The position numbers and the translations under genes are program-made. Positions 53,510-62,411 of a DNA stretch of 64,000 bases are shown here, one piece after another. This stretch comes from Planococcus antarcticus DSM 14505. Lineage in GTDB: Bacteria > Bacillota > Bacilli > Bacillales_A > Planococcaceae. Under the pieces are notes generated by a model. It was not told where the DNA came from. It worked only from the letters and a program-made list of their open reading frames with translations, and did not search any database. Position 1 is the stretch's first letter. The number at the start of each line of letters is the position of its first letter. The stretch covers positions 3,538,501-3,602,500 of the forward strand of contig NZ_CP016534.2 of the NCBI RefSeq assembly GCF_001687565.2, given 5' to 3'.

Positions 53510-55456
53510 TCTAAACCCACTCACGACGAAAGTAACTCCTTTTGGAAAACAGGAGCCAATTATTTCGAGCAATTGATGAAAAAGGATAAAGAAACTGAAC
53601 TTCACTCAATTCAGCAAGTATTGATGAATAAAATTCCCGAACACCAACAGGTGGGGCAGTTTCTTATGAAAGATGGCGTCATCCATTGGTTCCAAACGAA
53701 AATGAAGGGAATTAAAGATGCGTCGGGACATACATACGGTGTCATCGTCTCCCATAAGTCTGTTAGTCCTTATTCCATTCAACCCATCACCGCGGAAATT
53801 GTGTTAGAAACGATGACCGAAGGGTTTATTTTATTGGATGATCAGTTACAAATCATTTATGTAAATGAGATTGCTGAAAAACTGTTTCAGTACCAACGCA
53901 GAAATGTAGTGGGAAGAGACTTGGTGGAATGGTTTCCAGAAGTAGCTGGCACGTCATTCTATCAAAATTACCAGCAGGCTTTGAGAGAAAAAGTCGTCCT
54001 GGAATTTATCGATTACTATAAGCCACTGGATATTTGGTTCGAGATGAAAGTATGTCCGTTAAAAAAAGGCGGATTGGCTTTATATTTTCAGGATGTAAGT
54101 GAACGAAAGAAAACAGAAGTGCAACTGGTCGAATCCACATACTACGACTATTTAACGGGATTGCCCAATCGCAGATTAATTATTGAGACAGCTCGTTTGC
54201 TAATCGAACAGCAGAAGAATTTCTCGATATTGCATTTCAATATTGATAATTTAAACTATATTAACGCTGTACACCACTTCGGTGCGGGAGAACGCATCAT
54301 AAAGAAATTCGCTGAAGAATTGAACGGGTTTTCAAGCAAAACGTGTCATGTTGGCCGGCTAGATGGGAATGAGTTCATTATTTTGCAAGAAGTCGCTCCA
54401 AATGAAGACGTGGCAGCTATCACTGAACAGATGCAAGAGATTTTCGTTCACCCGGTGGTTCTAGAAGATTCTCAAAAAATCCATGCCAGCGTCAGTATTG
54501 GCATTGCTTGCTTCCCCTTTGATGCTCAGACACTAGAAGAGTTGATTTCTTGCGCCGACATCGCGATGCATGAAGCCAAAGAGGTTCCCGGTTCTTTTCA
54601 CTCTTTCTTCCACCCACTGATGAAAATTTCTTATAATCGGAAGTCAGCTATTGAAAAAGGGTTGAACGGAGACTTAAAGGAGAATGGCTTTTATTACGTC
54701 CTGCAGCCACAGATTGATGGAAGTTCCGGTCAGCTAGTCGGCGCTGAAGTACTTTCCCGTTGGAATCATCCCGAATTCGGAGAAATTTCACCACTGGAAT
54801 TTATCCAAATAGCCGAAGAGTCTGGGGAGATTGTTCCTTTGACTTCTCATTTGCTTGCCGAAATATTTACTCAAATTAAAGAGTGGGAAAAAGGATTTGG
54901 CTGGAACCTTCGGACCGCCATCAATATGACCCCTTCTCTACTCAGTGATCCGACTTTTTTCGACAATTTTTTTGAACTGCTTGAACATTTTCAAATCTCT
55001 TCGCATCTACTTGAAATTGAAATTACCGAACAGGCCGAGCTGACCTATTCACCCAAAACACTCGAGAATTTACTTCGCTGCAAATCCAAAGGCATTTCCA
55101 TTGCGATTGATGATTTTGGCACCGGCTTTTCGATGATTTCCTATTTGACTCATTTTCCAATCAATAAAATCAAAATAGACCAATCCTTTGTTCAGAAAAT
55201 CGGCCAAAACCGAAAATCGGAAGCCGTCTTAACATCCCTGATTCACTTGGCACACAGTATCGAATGCGATTTAGTGGCTGAAGGAGTAGAGACAGTAGAA
55301 GAATCCTTGTTCTTGCAAGAAAACGGGTGTCCGATACATCAAGGCTATTTGTATGATAAGCCTTTGACCCCAAAAGCTTTTGAAAAAAAATATTTACAGG
55401 ATTTCATTAAAAATAAGGATATGAAAGAACTACCATATCACCACACTCTCCTATAG
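53510..55456 (+). pseudogene. 3' part of the split PAS-PAS-GGDEF-EAL gene
   Basis: Continues the PAS frame of 51991 after the IS3 element: rest of PAS 1, PAS 2 (TMTEGFILLDDQLQIIYVNE to FQDVSERKK), GGDEF (YYDYLTGLPNRR; signature DGNEF instead of GGDEF, so probably not a cyclase), and a full EAL domain: GAEVLSRW, INMTPSLL, EIEITEQAEL, IDDFGTGFS, IKIDQSFV, VAEGVET. An intact version would degrade c-di-GMP. With the target duplication removed my count leaves the two parts one frame out of register, so excision alone may not restore it. The downstream portion could still be translated from an internal start. Confidence 0.78.
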
Positions 55457-55460
55457 AAAG

Positions 55461-56378
55461 ATGATGATGGCAATGAAAGCAAAGTTTGACACCCTCTTAT
55501 CAATGGATTCGGAAATAAGTGAGTCCATTCTGAATTCTTTAGGAGATCAAATCTGTTTGATCGATCGAAATGGAACTATTTGTTTTACAAATCAAGAATG
55601 GAATCGATTTGGGCTAAGCAATGGCACAACGCTATCCAGTTTTGGGATTGGTGCAAATTATCTTCGACAATGTGAAGAAGAACCTGCAATATTTCAAGGA
55701 CTGCAGGCGATTTTGACAGGAGACGCGGACTGTTTCAATTTTGAGTACCCGTGTCATTCCCCTGCCATAAAAAGATGGTTTTTGATGCAAGCCACCCCTC
55801 TTCAAGCAAACAATCAGGCCATTGAAGGGGTAGTCATTCGCCATGTGGATATTACCAAACAAAAGCTTCTAGAACTTCAACTGAAAGAATATGCCGAAAA
55901 GGATTCTTTGACTTCCCTGTTTAATCGACGCTATTTTGAAGAACAAGTAATAAAAGAAGTGAGTCTATCCCGTCAACGTGGCATGTACCTATCTTTACTC
56001 TACATCGATGTAGACAACTTTAAAGAAATAAATGATGGTTACGGACATCCTGCAGGTGATCGAGTACTACAAGAACTGGCTCTTCAAATTTCGGATGCAA
56101 CAAGATTCTCTGATACAGCAGCACGGATAGGGGGAGATGAATTTGCACTCCTTCTGCCGGATACCAACAAAATAGAACTAACATTGCTAGCTAACAAGTT
56201 AAGCTTGGATATCCAGCAGCTGAAAATTCAGGAACAGAGCCGTCCGATTGACGTCACCGTATCAATAGGTGGGAAAAGTTTTATAGGTGACTTTCCCCTT
56301 AACTCCATGGCCCAATGGGCAGATAAGGCTTTGTATTTAGCAAAAGATAAAGGTAAAAACCAAGTCGTCATCCTTTGA
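55461..56378 (+). CDS. PAS-GGDEF diguanylate cyclase
   Basis: 305 residues. PAS domain at about 20-135 (ILNSLGDQICLIDRNGTICF to RHVDITKQ) and GGDEF at about 140-305 (KDSLTSLFNRRYFEE, YIDVDNFKEINDGYGHPAGD, ARIGGDEFALLL). The I-site RFSD lies five residues before GGDEF, so product inhibition is expected. Makes c-di-GMP. It starts 4 bp after the EAL gene stop, hence same transcript: an opposing cyclase/phosphodiesterase pair, with the phosphodiesterase broken by IS3. Confidence 0.92.
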   Translation: MMMAMKAKFDTLLSMDSEISESILNSLGDQICLIDRNGTICFTNQEWNRFGLSNGTTLSSFGIGANYLRQCEEEPAIFQGLQAILTGDADCFNFEYPCHSPAIKRWFLMQATPLQANNQAIEGVVIRHVDITKQKLLELQLKEYAEKDSLTSLFNRRYFEEQVIKEVSLSRQRGMYLSLLYIDVDNFKEINDGYGHPAGDRVLQELALQISDATRFSDTAARIGGDEFALLLPDTNKIELTLLANKLSLDIQQLKIQEQSRPIDVTVSIGGKSFIGDFPLNSMAQWADKALYLAKDKGKNQVVIL

Positions 56379-56595
56379 ATACTTATACAAATTCTATACA
56401 TGTCAGCACATCGGAACAGTTCAGAGAATAACCTTATTAATTTCAGTTAGTTGATTTAAATGATTCGATTGGTTCTTTGTCTTTATAAAGCATTTAGGGC
56501 ATCATTTAAAATTATAATGGTGAAATTTGGCATAACTACAAGTTAGCATCTGTTTGACGTAGTCAAAACAGATGCGAGAGTACCTTCCATATAGA

Positions 56596-56708
56596 CCGTT
56601 CGTAACGATATGCCTATACAAACAAAAAAGGAGAGAAGAGGTACTTGGATTAGCCTCTACTCTCCTTTTGTATCCAAGCAGCTTCTGATAACTTATGATA
56701 TGTAAACT
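56596..56708 (+). repeat. X1 element, copy g (site 56681-56708)
   Basis: Outer box CCGTTCGTAACGATATGCC, hairpin AAAAGGAGAGAAGAGG / CCTCTACTCTCCTTTT, site arms GCTTCTGATAA and ATATGTAAACT with centre CTTATG. The hairpin differs from copy f at paired positions, keeping the stem. 24 bp from the APH stop codon. Confidence 0.8.
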
Positions 56709-56732
56709 AATTAGAAAGCTTAGAATTCTATA

Positions 56733-57527
56733 CTAAGTCCATTCATGACCGTGTTCGCGAATAAATTGAATTTCTTTTTGATAATGCTCAACGTGCCCTT
56801 CTAACACCATCTTTTGAAAGGCAAGATCACCTTCGGTCGCTTTTCTTACTATCGTTTTACATAGTCCTTCTGATCGCAGCAATACCATTTCCAAATAGTT
56901 TTCTTCTACTTCTCTTCCATACGATTCAAAAAACAATTTTACCCGTTCTTTTATTCGATCCGCATCTTTTGAAGAATCATAATAAACTTCTCCCTCGTCT
57001 GATTTAGCCAAATTATATCTACTTAAAGGGACACATGTATAAAGGGTATAAGCTAGATCCCAAAGTCTCGGACCAGGGGCAGCATTATCAAAATCAATAA
57101 TTCCTACTGGTTTTTCTTGATTGAAAATGATGTTGTATATAGCAAAATCATTGTGGCATATCACTTCGTAGTGCGAAGGTGTATTATCTAACGGCTGCCA
57201 GCTTTCATCAAATGGAAAGTCACATACTGCATCATGATAGAGACGAATCATCTTCGCTATTTCTTTCAAAACTTCGTCTTTCCACATATATTCTTTTAAA
57301 GGATAATTACCGGCCTCTCCTTCAATAAACGTTAAAGTTTCTCTCCCGTTTTCATCTATGCTTAAAAATCGCGGTGCCTGATTGAAACCTCTATTCTCTA
57401 AATGCTTTAAAAGCTGATGAATTTTGAAACTTTCTGGCTTCAAATTCCGACGCACTGTATCTCCGGTGCGATAGACATCAGAAACATTCCCGCCGGTTAA
57501 CTTTTCTTCATCTTGACGATTGGACAT
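56733..57527 (-). CDS. APH-family phosphotransferase
   Basis: 264 residues. Catalytic loop ICHNDFAIYNIIF (HxDxxxxN), metal segment GIIDFDNAAPG, substrate-lobe WDLAYTLYTCVPLS. Kinases of this family phosphorylate aminoglycosides, choline, homoserine and other hydroxyls; the substrate cannot be read and resistance should not be assumed. An APH-like fragment also occurs at 23258. Cassette right of X1 copy g. Confidence 0.85.
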   Translation of the reverse strand: MSNRQDEEKLTGGNVSDVYRTGDTVRRNLKPESFKIHQLLKHLENRGFNQAPRFLSIDENGRETLTFIEGEAGNYPLKEYMWKDEVLKEIAKMIRLYHDAVCDFPFDESWQPLDNTPSHYEVICHNDFAIYNIIFNQEKPVGIIDFDNAAPGPRLWDLAYTLYTCVPLSRYNLAKSDEGEVYYDSSKDADRIKERVKLFFESYGREVEENYLEMVLLRSEGLCKTIVRKATEGDLAFQKMVLEGHVEHYQKEIQFIREHGHEWT

Positions 57528-57629
57528 CTTATTAGTCCTCCTTCAACTAATTTTCTGTAATACGGTGTAGTACCAATGTTCTTCCATTAAATTTAACATA
57601 GAAAACCTTACATGATTTTAGGTCATTAA

Positions 57630-57690
57630 GCGTTCGTAAAAGTACATTTTCACATGCAAAAAAGGAAGCAACCTTATTCAAAGCTCCTTC
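57630..57690 (+). repeat. partial X1 element (outer box and hairpin only)
   Basis: GCGTTCGTAAAAGTACA followed by AAAAAAGGAAGC / GCTCCTTCCTTT hairpin; the 28-bp site is absent and the DUF3147 stop follows at 57697. Shows that box and hairpin can occur without the site. Confidence 0.6.
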
Positions 57691-57696
57691 CTTTCA

Positions 57697-58047
57697 TCAG
57701 CTAAAAATTCCTCTAGCATAGTCTAATACAACATTTTGAAGAACTAAAAATAGCAGCCAGCCACATCCACCTAAAGCTATAGAAAGAAACAAATGAATTG
57801 AGTTTTGAAGCGCGACGTAGACGATGATCAACAAAACAGCTGTCGCCGGAAATCCCCAAAGCACCCCTAATGCAAATTTACTTAAAGTAGCTGTCTGTTC
57901 CCCTTGCATGTATAGCCAAATGATGCTCAGCAAACTTACAAGTGGAAGAGCTGCCACTATCCCTCCATATGCAGGAAACCTCCTGGAGATCTCTGTTACG
58001 ATAGCTATCACAAATGCTGAAGCAATAACTTTCATAATTACAAACAT
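57697..58047 (-). CDS. DUF3147-family membrane protein
   Basis: 116 residues, four hydrophobic segments; blocks RFPAYGGIVAALPLVSLLSI and VLWGFPATAVLL match DUF3147. Function unknown. The start overlaps the MarR stop by 10 bp, so the two are translationally coupled and the regulator probably controls this protein. Confidence 0.8.
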   Translation of the reverse strand: MFVIMKVIASAFVIAIVTEISRRFPAYGGIVAALPLVSLLSIIWLYMQGEQTATLSKFALGVLWGFPATAVLLIIVYVALQNSIHLFLSIALGGCGWLLFLVLQNVVLDYARGIFS

Positions 58048-58454
58048 GTTTTGGCACGCTCACTTAAAATTCTGAAAGCCTGTTCGACAATTTCTCTTTC
58101 CTTGTCCGCTAACTGATCCATGACTTGTTCCAGTTTTTCTTCATCTAGGCTCGTATTTCGATGCAACACACATTTCCCGATTTCTGTTAGATGCAATAGG
58201 ACCCTTCTTTCATCCTGCGAATCTCTCTCTTTAATTAGCAGATTCTTCTCTACCATTCGTTTCACATGTTCGGAAGCTGTGTTGTGTGAAATTTGAAGAT
58301 AGGTGGCCACTTCACTTACTCCAATTTCTTCTTTTTTCTCCACAAGCTGCAGGATTCGAATCACTTGGTGGGAAATCTTTTCTGTATGTGGGTAATGCAG
58401 GTGAAAATAAATATCAGTCCAACACTCATTTAATTTTTTTGCGTTACTAGTCAT
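58038..58454 (-). CDS. MarR-family transcriptional regulator
   Basis: 138 residues. Winged helix with VSEVATYLQISHNTASEHVK (recognition helix) and wing RDSQDERRVLLHLTEIG (D-x-R-D/E-x-R-x-x). Represses its own operon in response to ligands. Start ATG 58454 with AAGGGG upstream. A TACGAT-based palindrome lies 30 bp upstream, the likely operator. Confidence 0.85.
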   Translation of the reverse strand: MTSNAKKLNECWTDIYFHLHYPHTEKISHQVIRILQLVEKKEEIGVSEVATYLQISHNTASEHVKRMVEKNLLIKERDSQDERRVLLHLTEIGKCVLHRNTSLDEEKLEQVMDQLADKEREIVEQAFRILSERAKTCL

Positions 58455-58484
58455 CACGAATACCCCTTCCATTAAATCTTATGA

Positions 58485-58499
58485 TACGATTATATCGTA
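58485..58499. promoter_or_regulatory. probable MarR operator
   Basis: TACGATTATATCGTA, 6-bp arms, with a further half-site TACGATTTA close by; located between the MarR start and its promoter. Confidence 0.6.
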
Positions 58500-58553
58500 A
58501 TATACGATTTAATAGAAGGATATATTTTGGCAATAACACAATTAGCCACTAAA

Positions 58554-58666
58554 CCGTTTGTAAAAGTGCCTTTTCACGAACAAAAAAGGAGAAAAGATGT
58601 ACTGCGTTCAGCCTCTTTTCTCCTTTGCGATACAAATAGCTTCCGATAAGGTGTCATATGTAAACT
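58554..58666 (+). repeat. X1 element, copy h (site 58639-58666)
   Basis: Outer box CCGTTTGTAAAAGTGCC, hairpin AAAGGAGAAAAGA / TCTTTTCTCCTTT, site arms GCTTCCGATAA and ATATGTAAACT, centre GGTGTC. Confidence 0.8.
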
Positions 58667-58701
58667 GTATTTCCTGTGAGTCTACTTTTTAGAAAAACTT
58701 T

Positions 58702-59139
58702 TCAATCACCCTTGGACGTTTTTCTGTAAAAATATGGACCCCAATCTTCTTCATGAGGAATTACATATGTCCAATTAAAGCCTTTGTCCACAATATAGAC
58801 ATCACAGTATTCGCCTGTTACATTCGACAAATCTTTCGCATTCATAGAAGAAGCGTATTCTACTTGTAAAACATCTTCTGACTCTTGAAAGAAGATATAA
58901 CAATATTGCTTGTTTACTTTATCGAAGGCTAGAGCTGCTTCTTTCTTTACCAAGTAATCTACTTTTTTAGAAGAAAACAGATACCATAAAAATTCATTTA
59001 AATTTTGATGTTCTTCAAGTTGAGAATCAGAAAAAGCATTAATCCATTTCTTTCTATAGTTTATGCCAATATTTTCAAATTCATTGACGACTATTCCTTT
59101 TTTGCGAAGAACATTAATTAATTCGATGATAATCACCAT
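58702..59139 (-). CDS. DUF4275-family protein
   Basis: 145 residues. The pattern KKWINAFSDSQL...LWYLFSSKKV...CYIFFQ...WTYVIPHEEDWGPYFY is that of DUF4275, small proteins of unknown function frequent in Bacillus accessory regions. Sole gene between X1 copies h and i. Start not supported by a strong ribosome site. Confidence 0.75.
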   Translation of the reverse strand: MVIIIELINVLRKKGIVVNEFENIGINYRKKWINAFSDSQLEEHQNLNEFLWYLFSSKKVDYLVKKEAALAFDKVNKQYCYIFFQESEDVLQVEYASSMNAKDLSNVTGEYCDVYIVDKGFNWTYVIPHEEDWGPYFYRKTSKGD

Positions 59140-59236
59140 CTTTTCTGTCCTATTTTAAATCAGATAATTTCTATCATTGGCCTATTAGGTCGTATAAATA
59201 GAATACGAGATCTAACCCTGAATAGAAAATTAATTT

Positions 59237-59325
59237 ACACCATTCACAAAAATAAACTTTGACAGACAAAAAAGAAGATCGCGTCGAAGTTTCTTCACTT
59301 CCGATAATCTCATGATATGTAAACT
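59237..59325 (+). repeat. X1 element, copy i (site 59297-59325)
   Basis: Weak outer box, hairpin AAGAAGATCG / CGAAGTTTCTT, site arms ACTTCCGATAA and ATATGTAAACT with a seven-base centre TCTCATG. The stop codon of the SRPBCC gene follows immediately at 59326. Confidence 0.72.
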
Positions 59326-59784
59326 CTACTTCTTCTTATATTCAGCTATCTTCTTTAGTTCAATTGCCCGGTTCACAATAAATTTCCTCATATATTTTTC
59401 TAAAAATAATCTATCCGCAATTTTTCCGAAAAAGCCAAGAGGCGAACGATAAACAAATCTATCTTTCATGATTGTTCCATTGTCTTTTACCATAAATTCA
59501 TGCTTATGGGTAAAAGAATGAAATGTTCCTTTGACCATCTCATCTGTAAATCGATAGGGTTTCTCCATTTCGATGATTTTAGCAGTGAGCTTCTGCTTCA
59601 CACCCAAATGAATAGCTTCCCAAGTAACGCTGTCTCCTTTTTCCATTAACCCTGTCGTTACTCCTGCAATAGCTCGTTCTTTTGTTTTAGCAGTAGTTTC
59701 GGTATGTATATCAACATTTCTAGCAAGATCGAAACAAACCTTGATTGGAGCTTGGATATAAATTTCATGATTGATAATTGGCAT
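59326..59784 (-). CDS. SRPBCC (START-like) family protein
   Basis: 152 residues. N-terminal IYIQAPIKVCFDLARNVDIH and C-terminal long helix FIVNRAIELKKIAEY with DRFVYRSPLGFFGKIAD between match the SRPBCC hydrophobic-ligand-binding fold. Ligand unknown. The stop codon abuts X1 copy i. Confidence 0.78.
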   Translation of the reverse strand: MPIINHEIYIQAPIKVCFDLARNVDIHTETTAKTKERAIAGVTTGLMEKGDSVTWEAIHLGVKQKLTAKIIEMEKPYRFTDEMVKGTFHSFTHKHEFMVKDNGTIMKDRFVYRSPLGFFGKIADRLFLEKYMRKFIVNRAIELKKIAEYKKK

Positions 59785-59957
59785 AAGTGAAATTCCTCCC
59801 AGCTATCTTCTTTTCTCTTCAAAGTCTCTCAATTCAAGATCGCTTAGACTAATTTCTTAGTTTCCATGGGCTTTGATTTATAATCTATATTGACTACTAT
59901 GTTAACATTCATTACTACTCAACAAAATAAATTACACTGTATAACCCCTACAATAAA

Positions 59958-60068
59958 GCGTTCGTAAAAGTACACTTATACAGACAAAAGGAGAAAAGAT
60001 GTGCTGCTTACAGCCTCTTTTCTCCTTTGCAATATCAGTAGCTTCCGATAAGCTGCGATATGTAAACT
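59958..60068 (+). repeat. X1 element, copy j (site 60041-60068)
   Basis: Outer box GCGTTCGTAAAAGTACAC, hairpin AAAGGAGAAAAGA / TCTTTTCTCCTTT, site arms GCTTCCGATAA and ATATGTAAACT, centre GCTGCG. Left border of the second GNAT/hydrolase pair. Confidence 0.82.
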
Positions 60069-60090
60069 AATTTTAATTCCAACAAAACTC

Positions 60091-60633
60091 TTACTTAAAT
60101 CTTCCCATTACAACAGTACTTCGGAATGTTCCATCAGCAAACACTTTGTCATTTCCAAGTATGCCTTCAGTTTTAAAACCAAATTTTTCATAAAGAGCTA
60201 TCGCTTTTTTATTGGATTCTAGAACAGTTAAGGTTACTTTTCTAAGACCGTTCATATCACACCAAGCAAGTGATTCCTTCAACAAGTTTTTGCCGATACT
60301 GTATCCCCAATATTCTTGTAATACCCCAACACCAAATTCTACTTTGTGTGAAAATCTTTTTAACCTGTTTCCTTCACATCGTGAAAACCCGACAATTTTA
60401 TCATCGACTACGGCAACCAGAAAAAGATTTTTGTCATTTATGTTGTCTGCTTCAATTAATTTTTCAAATCCTTGTTCATCTATAAAGGCTTCGCCTTTTT
60501 CTCTGTCCAGATTTTGAGTCTCCCCATCTATCTGCAATCTTATTTCTGACAAGCTTTGCGCGTCTGACTGTACTGCAGGTCTGATTGTATAGAATGTGCC
60601 TTTGATATGGAATTCTTGATTATCAATTTTCAT
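60091..60633 (-). CDS. GNAT N-acetyltransferase (copy 2)
   Basis: 180 residues, homologous over its whole length to the GNAT at 37392 (for example FSRCEGN, HKVEFGVGVL, YWGYSIGKNLLKE, TVVMGRFK). Same divergent arrangement with the hydrolase gene. Moderate divergence between the copies shows the duplication is not recent. Confidence 0.85.
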   Translation of the reverse strand: MKIDNQEFHIKGTFYTIRPAVQSDAQSLSEIRLQIDGETQNLDREKGEAFIDEQGFEKLIEADNINDKNLFLVAVVDDKIVGFSRCEGNRLKRFSHKVEFGVGVLQEYWGYSIGKNLLKESLAWCDMNGLRKVTLTVLESNKKAIALYEKFGFKTEGILGNDKVFADGTFRSTVVMGRFK

Positions 60634-60971
60634 TCTTTTTTCTCCTCACTCATCAACATTTCTTTAGGTTTTAAAACCAACAATCAAAACTGCCCTCTTG
60701 TTTCCCTATATACAAGAGAGGATCTATAGCCTGTTCTTTACTATATCTAATTACTATATTTTAATCTAATTAATTTCCAGAATATAATAGTATAATGAAA
60801 ATACTTGAATGTTTATTAGCAGGTACCCTGCAAATTTATAATAAAATACTACCAATTATTAAAACTTCAATATGATCCTCGTATCGATTACTGTGTCACA
60901 GTTCTCTTGAGCAAAAATTAATTGACGATCCTGATTAGGATCATCAAGCACCAGTTGGAGGAGAGATAAGA

Positions 60972-61827
60972 ATGAAGAACCACAAAATAACAACAGAAAA
61001 TGGCTTAGTGAATTACTACGAATATGGTGATGCAAAAAATCCGAGCGTTATTTGCTTACATGGTCTTGCAGGAAATGGGTTGTATAGTTTCGAAGAGCTG
61101 GTTTTTATCCTTGAAGATAAGTTTCACTTAATTGTTTTGGATAGTCCAGGCCACGGGAAGACTTCCCCCTTTTTAGAAGAAGATGATTATCTTTTTTCGA
61201 ATATGGCAACATGGATTCATCAAGTGATTGAAAAAATCGTTTCCGGCCCTTTTTATATAATGGGGCATTCTTGGGGGGGCAGATGCAGCACTACATTTTA
61301 CGCGCCTTTATCCGGAGAAAGTATTGGGACTGGTTCTGCTTGATGGAGGTTTTACTTTCCCGCAAAATCAGCCAGAGATGACGTTTGAATATGCCTATAC
61401 GGGTTGGAATGATTACATGAAGCAGTCGGTATTTGCAGATGAAGAAGAAATTTCCCATGAATATCAAACGTATACAAACCGATGGGATTCCCGCAAGTAG
61501 AAGTATGCTACTTCCCTTTTTAAAAAGAGACAGGATGGAAACTTTGAAATGGTGGCATCAAAGTTTACGGTCCTAGCCATTATCAAAGCTTTTTTCAAAG
61601 AGCCTTTTCCAGAAGTCTATCCGTTCATCAAGGTGCCGACACTCTTGCTTTATGCTGAACTTCCCAAGAGTCTGGATGCGGCAAGGGCGAAAGGGATTGG
61701 TCAGCTGCGAAGCCATGTTGAGGATGTTTCAGTAAATGCCATAGAAGGTTCATCCCATATGGTTCAATGGGATGAACCTGAACAAACCGCTGCTATTATC
61801 ATAAAGTGGCTAAATGAAAAAAGTTAA
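60972..61827 (+). pseudogene. alpha/beta hydrolase (copy 2, broken)
   Basis: Homologous along its length to the intact gene at 38254. One extra G in a run of seven (61273-61279) shifts the frame just after the nucleophile elbow GHSWG, and a TAG at 61498 replaces a Glu codon of copy 1. Both would prevent a functional enzyme. GGAGGAGAG ribosome site is intact. Confidence 0.9.
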
Positions 61828-61842
61828 TCCAAGATCAAGATT

Positions 61843-61894
61843 GGTGCTACACCCACAAATTTAGAGTTAAAACTGACTTTGTGGGTGTAGCACC
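61843..61894 (+). terminator. hairpin after hydrolase copy 2
   Basis: Perfect 17-bp stem GGTGCTACACCCACAAA / TTTGTGGGTGTAGCACC. Copy 1 keeps only a short remnant (GGTGCTGCACC) at the same place. Confidence 0.8.
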
Positions 61895-61929
61895 GAATGT
61901 TCCTCTTTTTTTCAATCTCTCATGAACTT

Positions 61930-61957
61930 ACTTCTGATAATCGGTCATATGTAATCT
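61930..61957 (+). repeat. X1 dif-like site, copy k
   Basis: Arms ACTTCTGATAA and ATATGTAATCT, centre TCGGTC. Between the convergent hydrolase remnant and the BdbC gene, whose stop is 11 bp away. Right border of the second GNAT/hydrolase pair. Confidence 0.72.
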
Positions 61958-61967
61958 GGAAATATAA

Positions 61968-62411
61968 TCAATTTCTCTTGTTTTTCACTGTCAATACCAG
62001 CATCAGAATCGATATCAAAGCAAAAGCAATAAGTGCTAAGAAGGGGATTGTCACAAATCCCATCCAGTTGATATATTCCAAACTGCAAGGAACACCAGTG
62101 ACACAGGGTTTAATCCCACCGAATCCAGGCACTTTCTGTTCCAAGTAGTGAAGAAGTGAGATGGTCCCGCCTAAGAGCGACAAAGGCAAGACGTAGATAA
62201 ATACCTTTACATCGTTCCGAAATGTCGCAATCCCTAAAATCAGGGCCAGCGGATACATGGCAATCCGTTGATACCAACAAAGGTCACATGGAATGAATCC
62301 GTTGATTTCACTGAAATACAGACTGCCCAGTGTTGCAATCAACGATACGAACCAGGCACCATATAACAAGATCCCTCTCGTATCAAATTTAGTTTTTGCG
62401 TTTTCCATCAT
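61968..62411 (-). CDS. bdbC: disulfide bond formation protein BdbC (DsbB-like)
   Basis: 147 residues, four transmembrane helices. First periplasmic-type loop has the redox pair CDLC (FIPCDLCWYQR), the second has KPCVTGVPCS. BdbC re-oxidises BdbD by passing electrons to quinones. Overlaps the bdbD stop by 4 bp (ATGA), so the genes are coupled. Confidence 0.92.
   Translation of the reverse strand: MMENAKTKFDTRGILLYGAWFVSLIATLGSLYFSEINGFIPCDLCWYQRIAMYPLALILGIATFRNDVKVFIYVLPLSLLGGTISLLHYLEQKVPGFGGIKPCVTGVPCSLEYINWMGFVTIPFLALIAFALISILMLVLTVKNKRN

Noticed and set aside
37343..61957. X1 elements as integron attC sites
   Set aside because: No integron integrase is present and the ends lack the RYYYAAC / GTTRRRY boxes. 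The arms match Bacillus dif much better.
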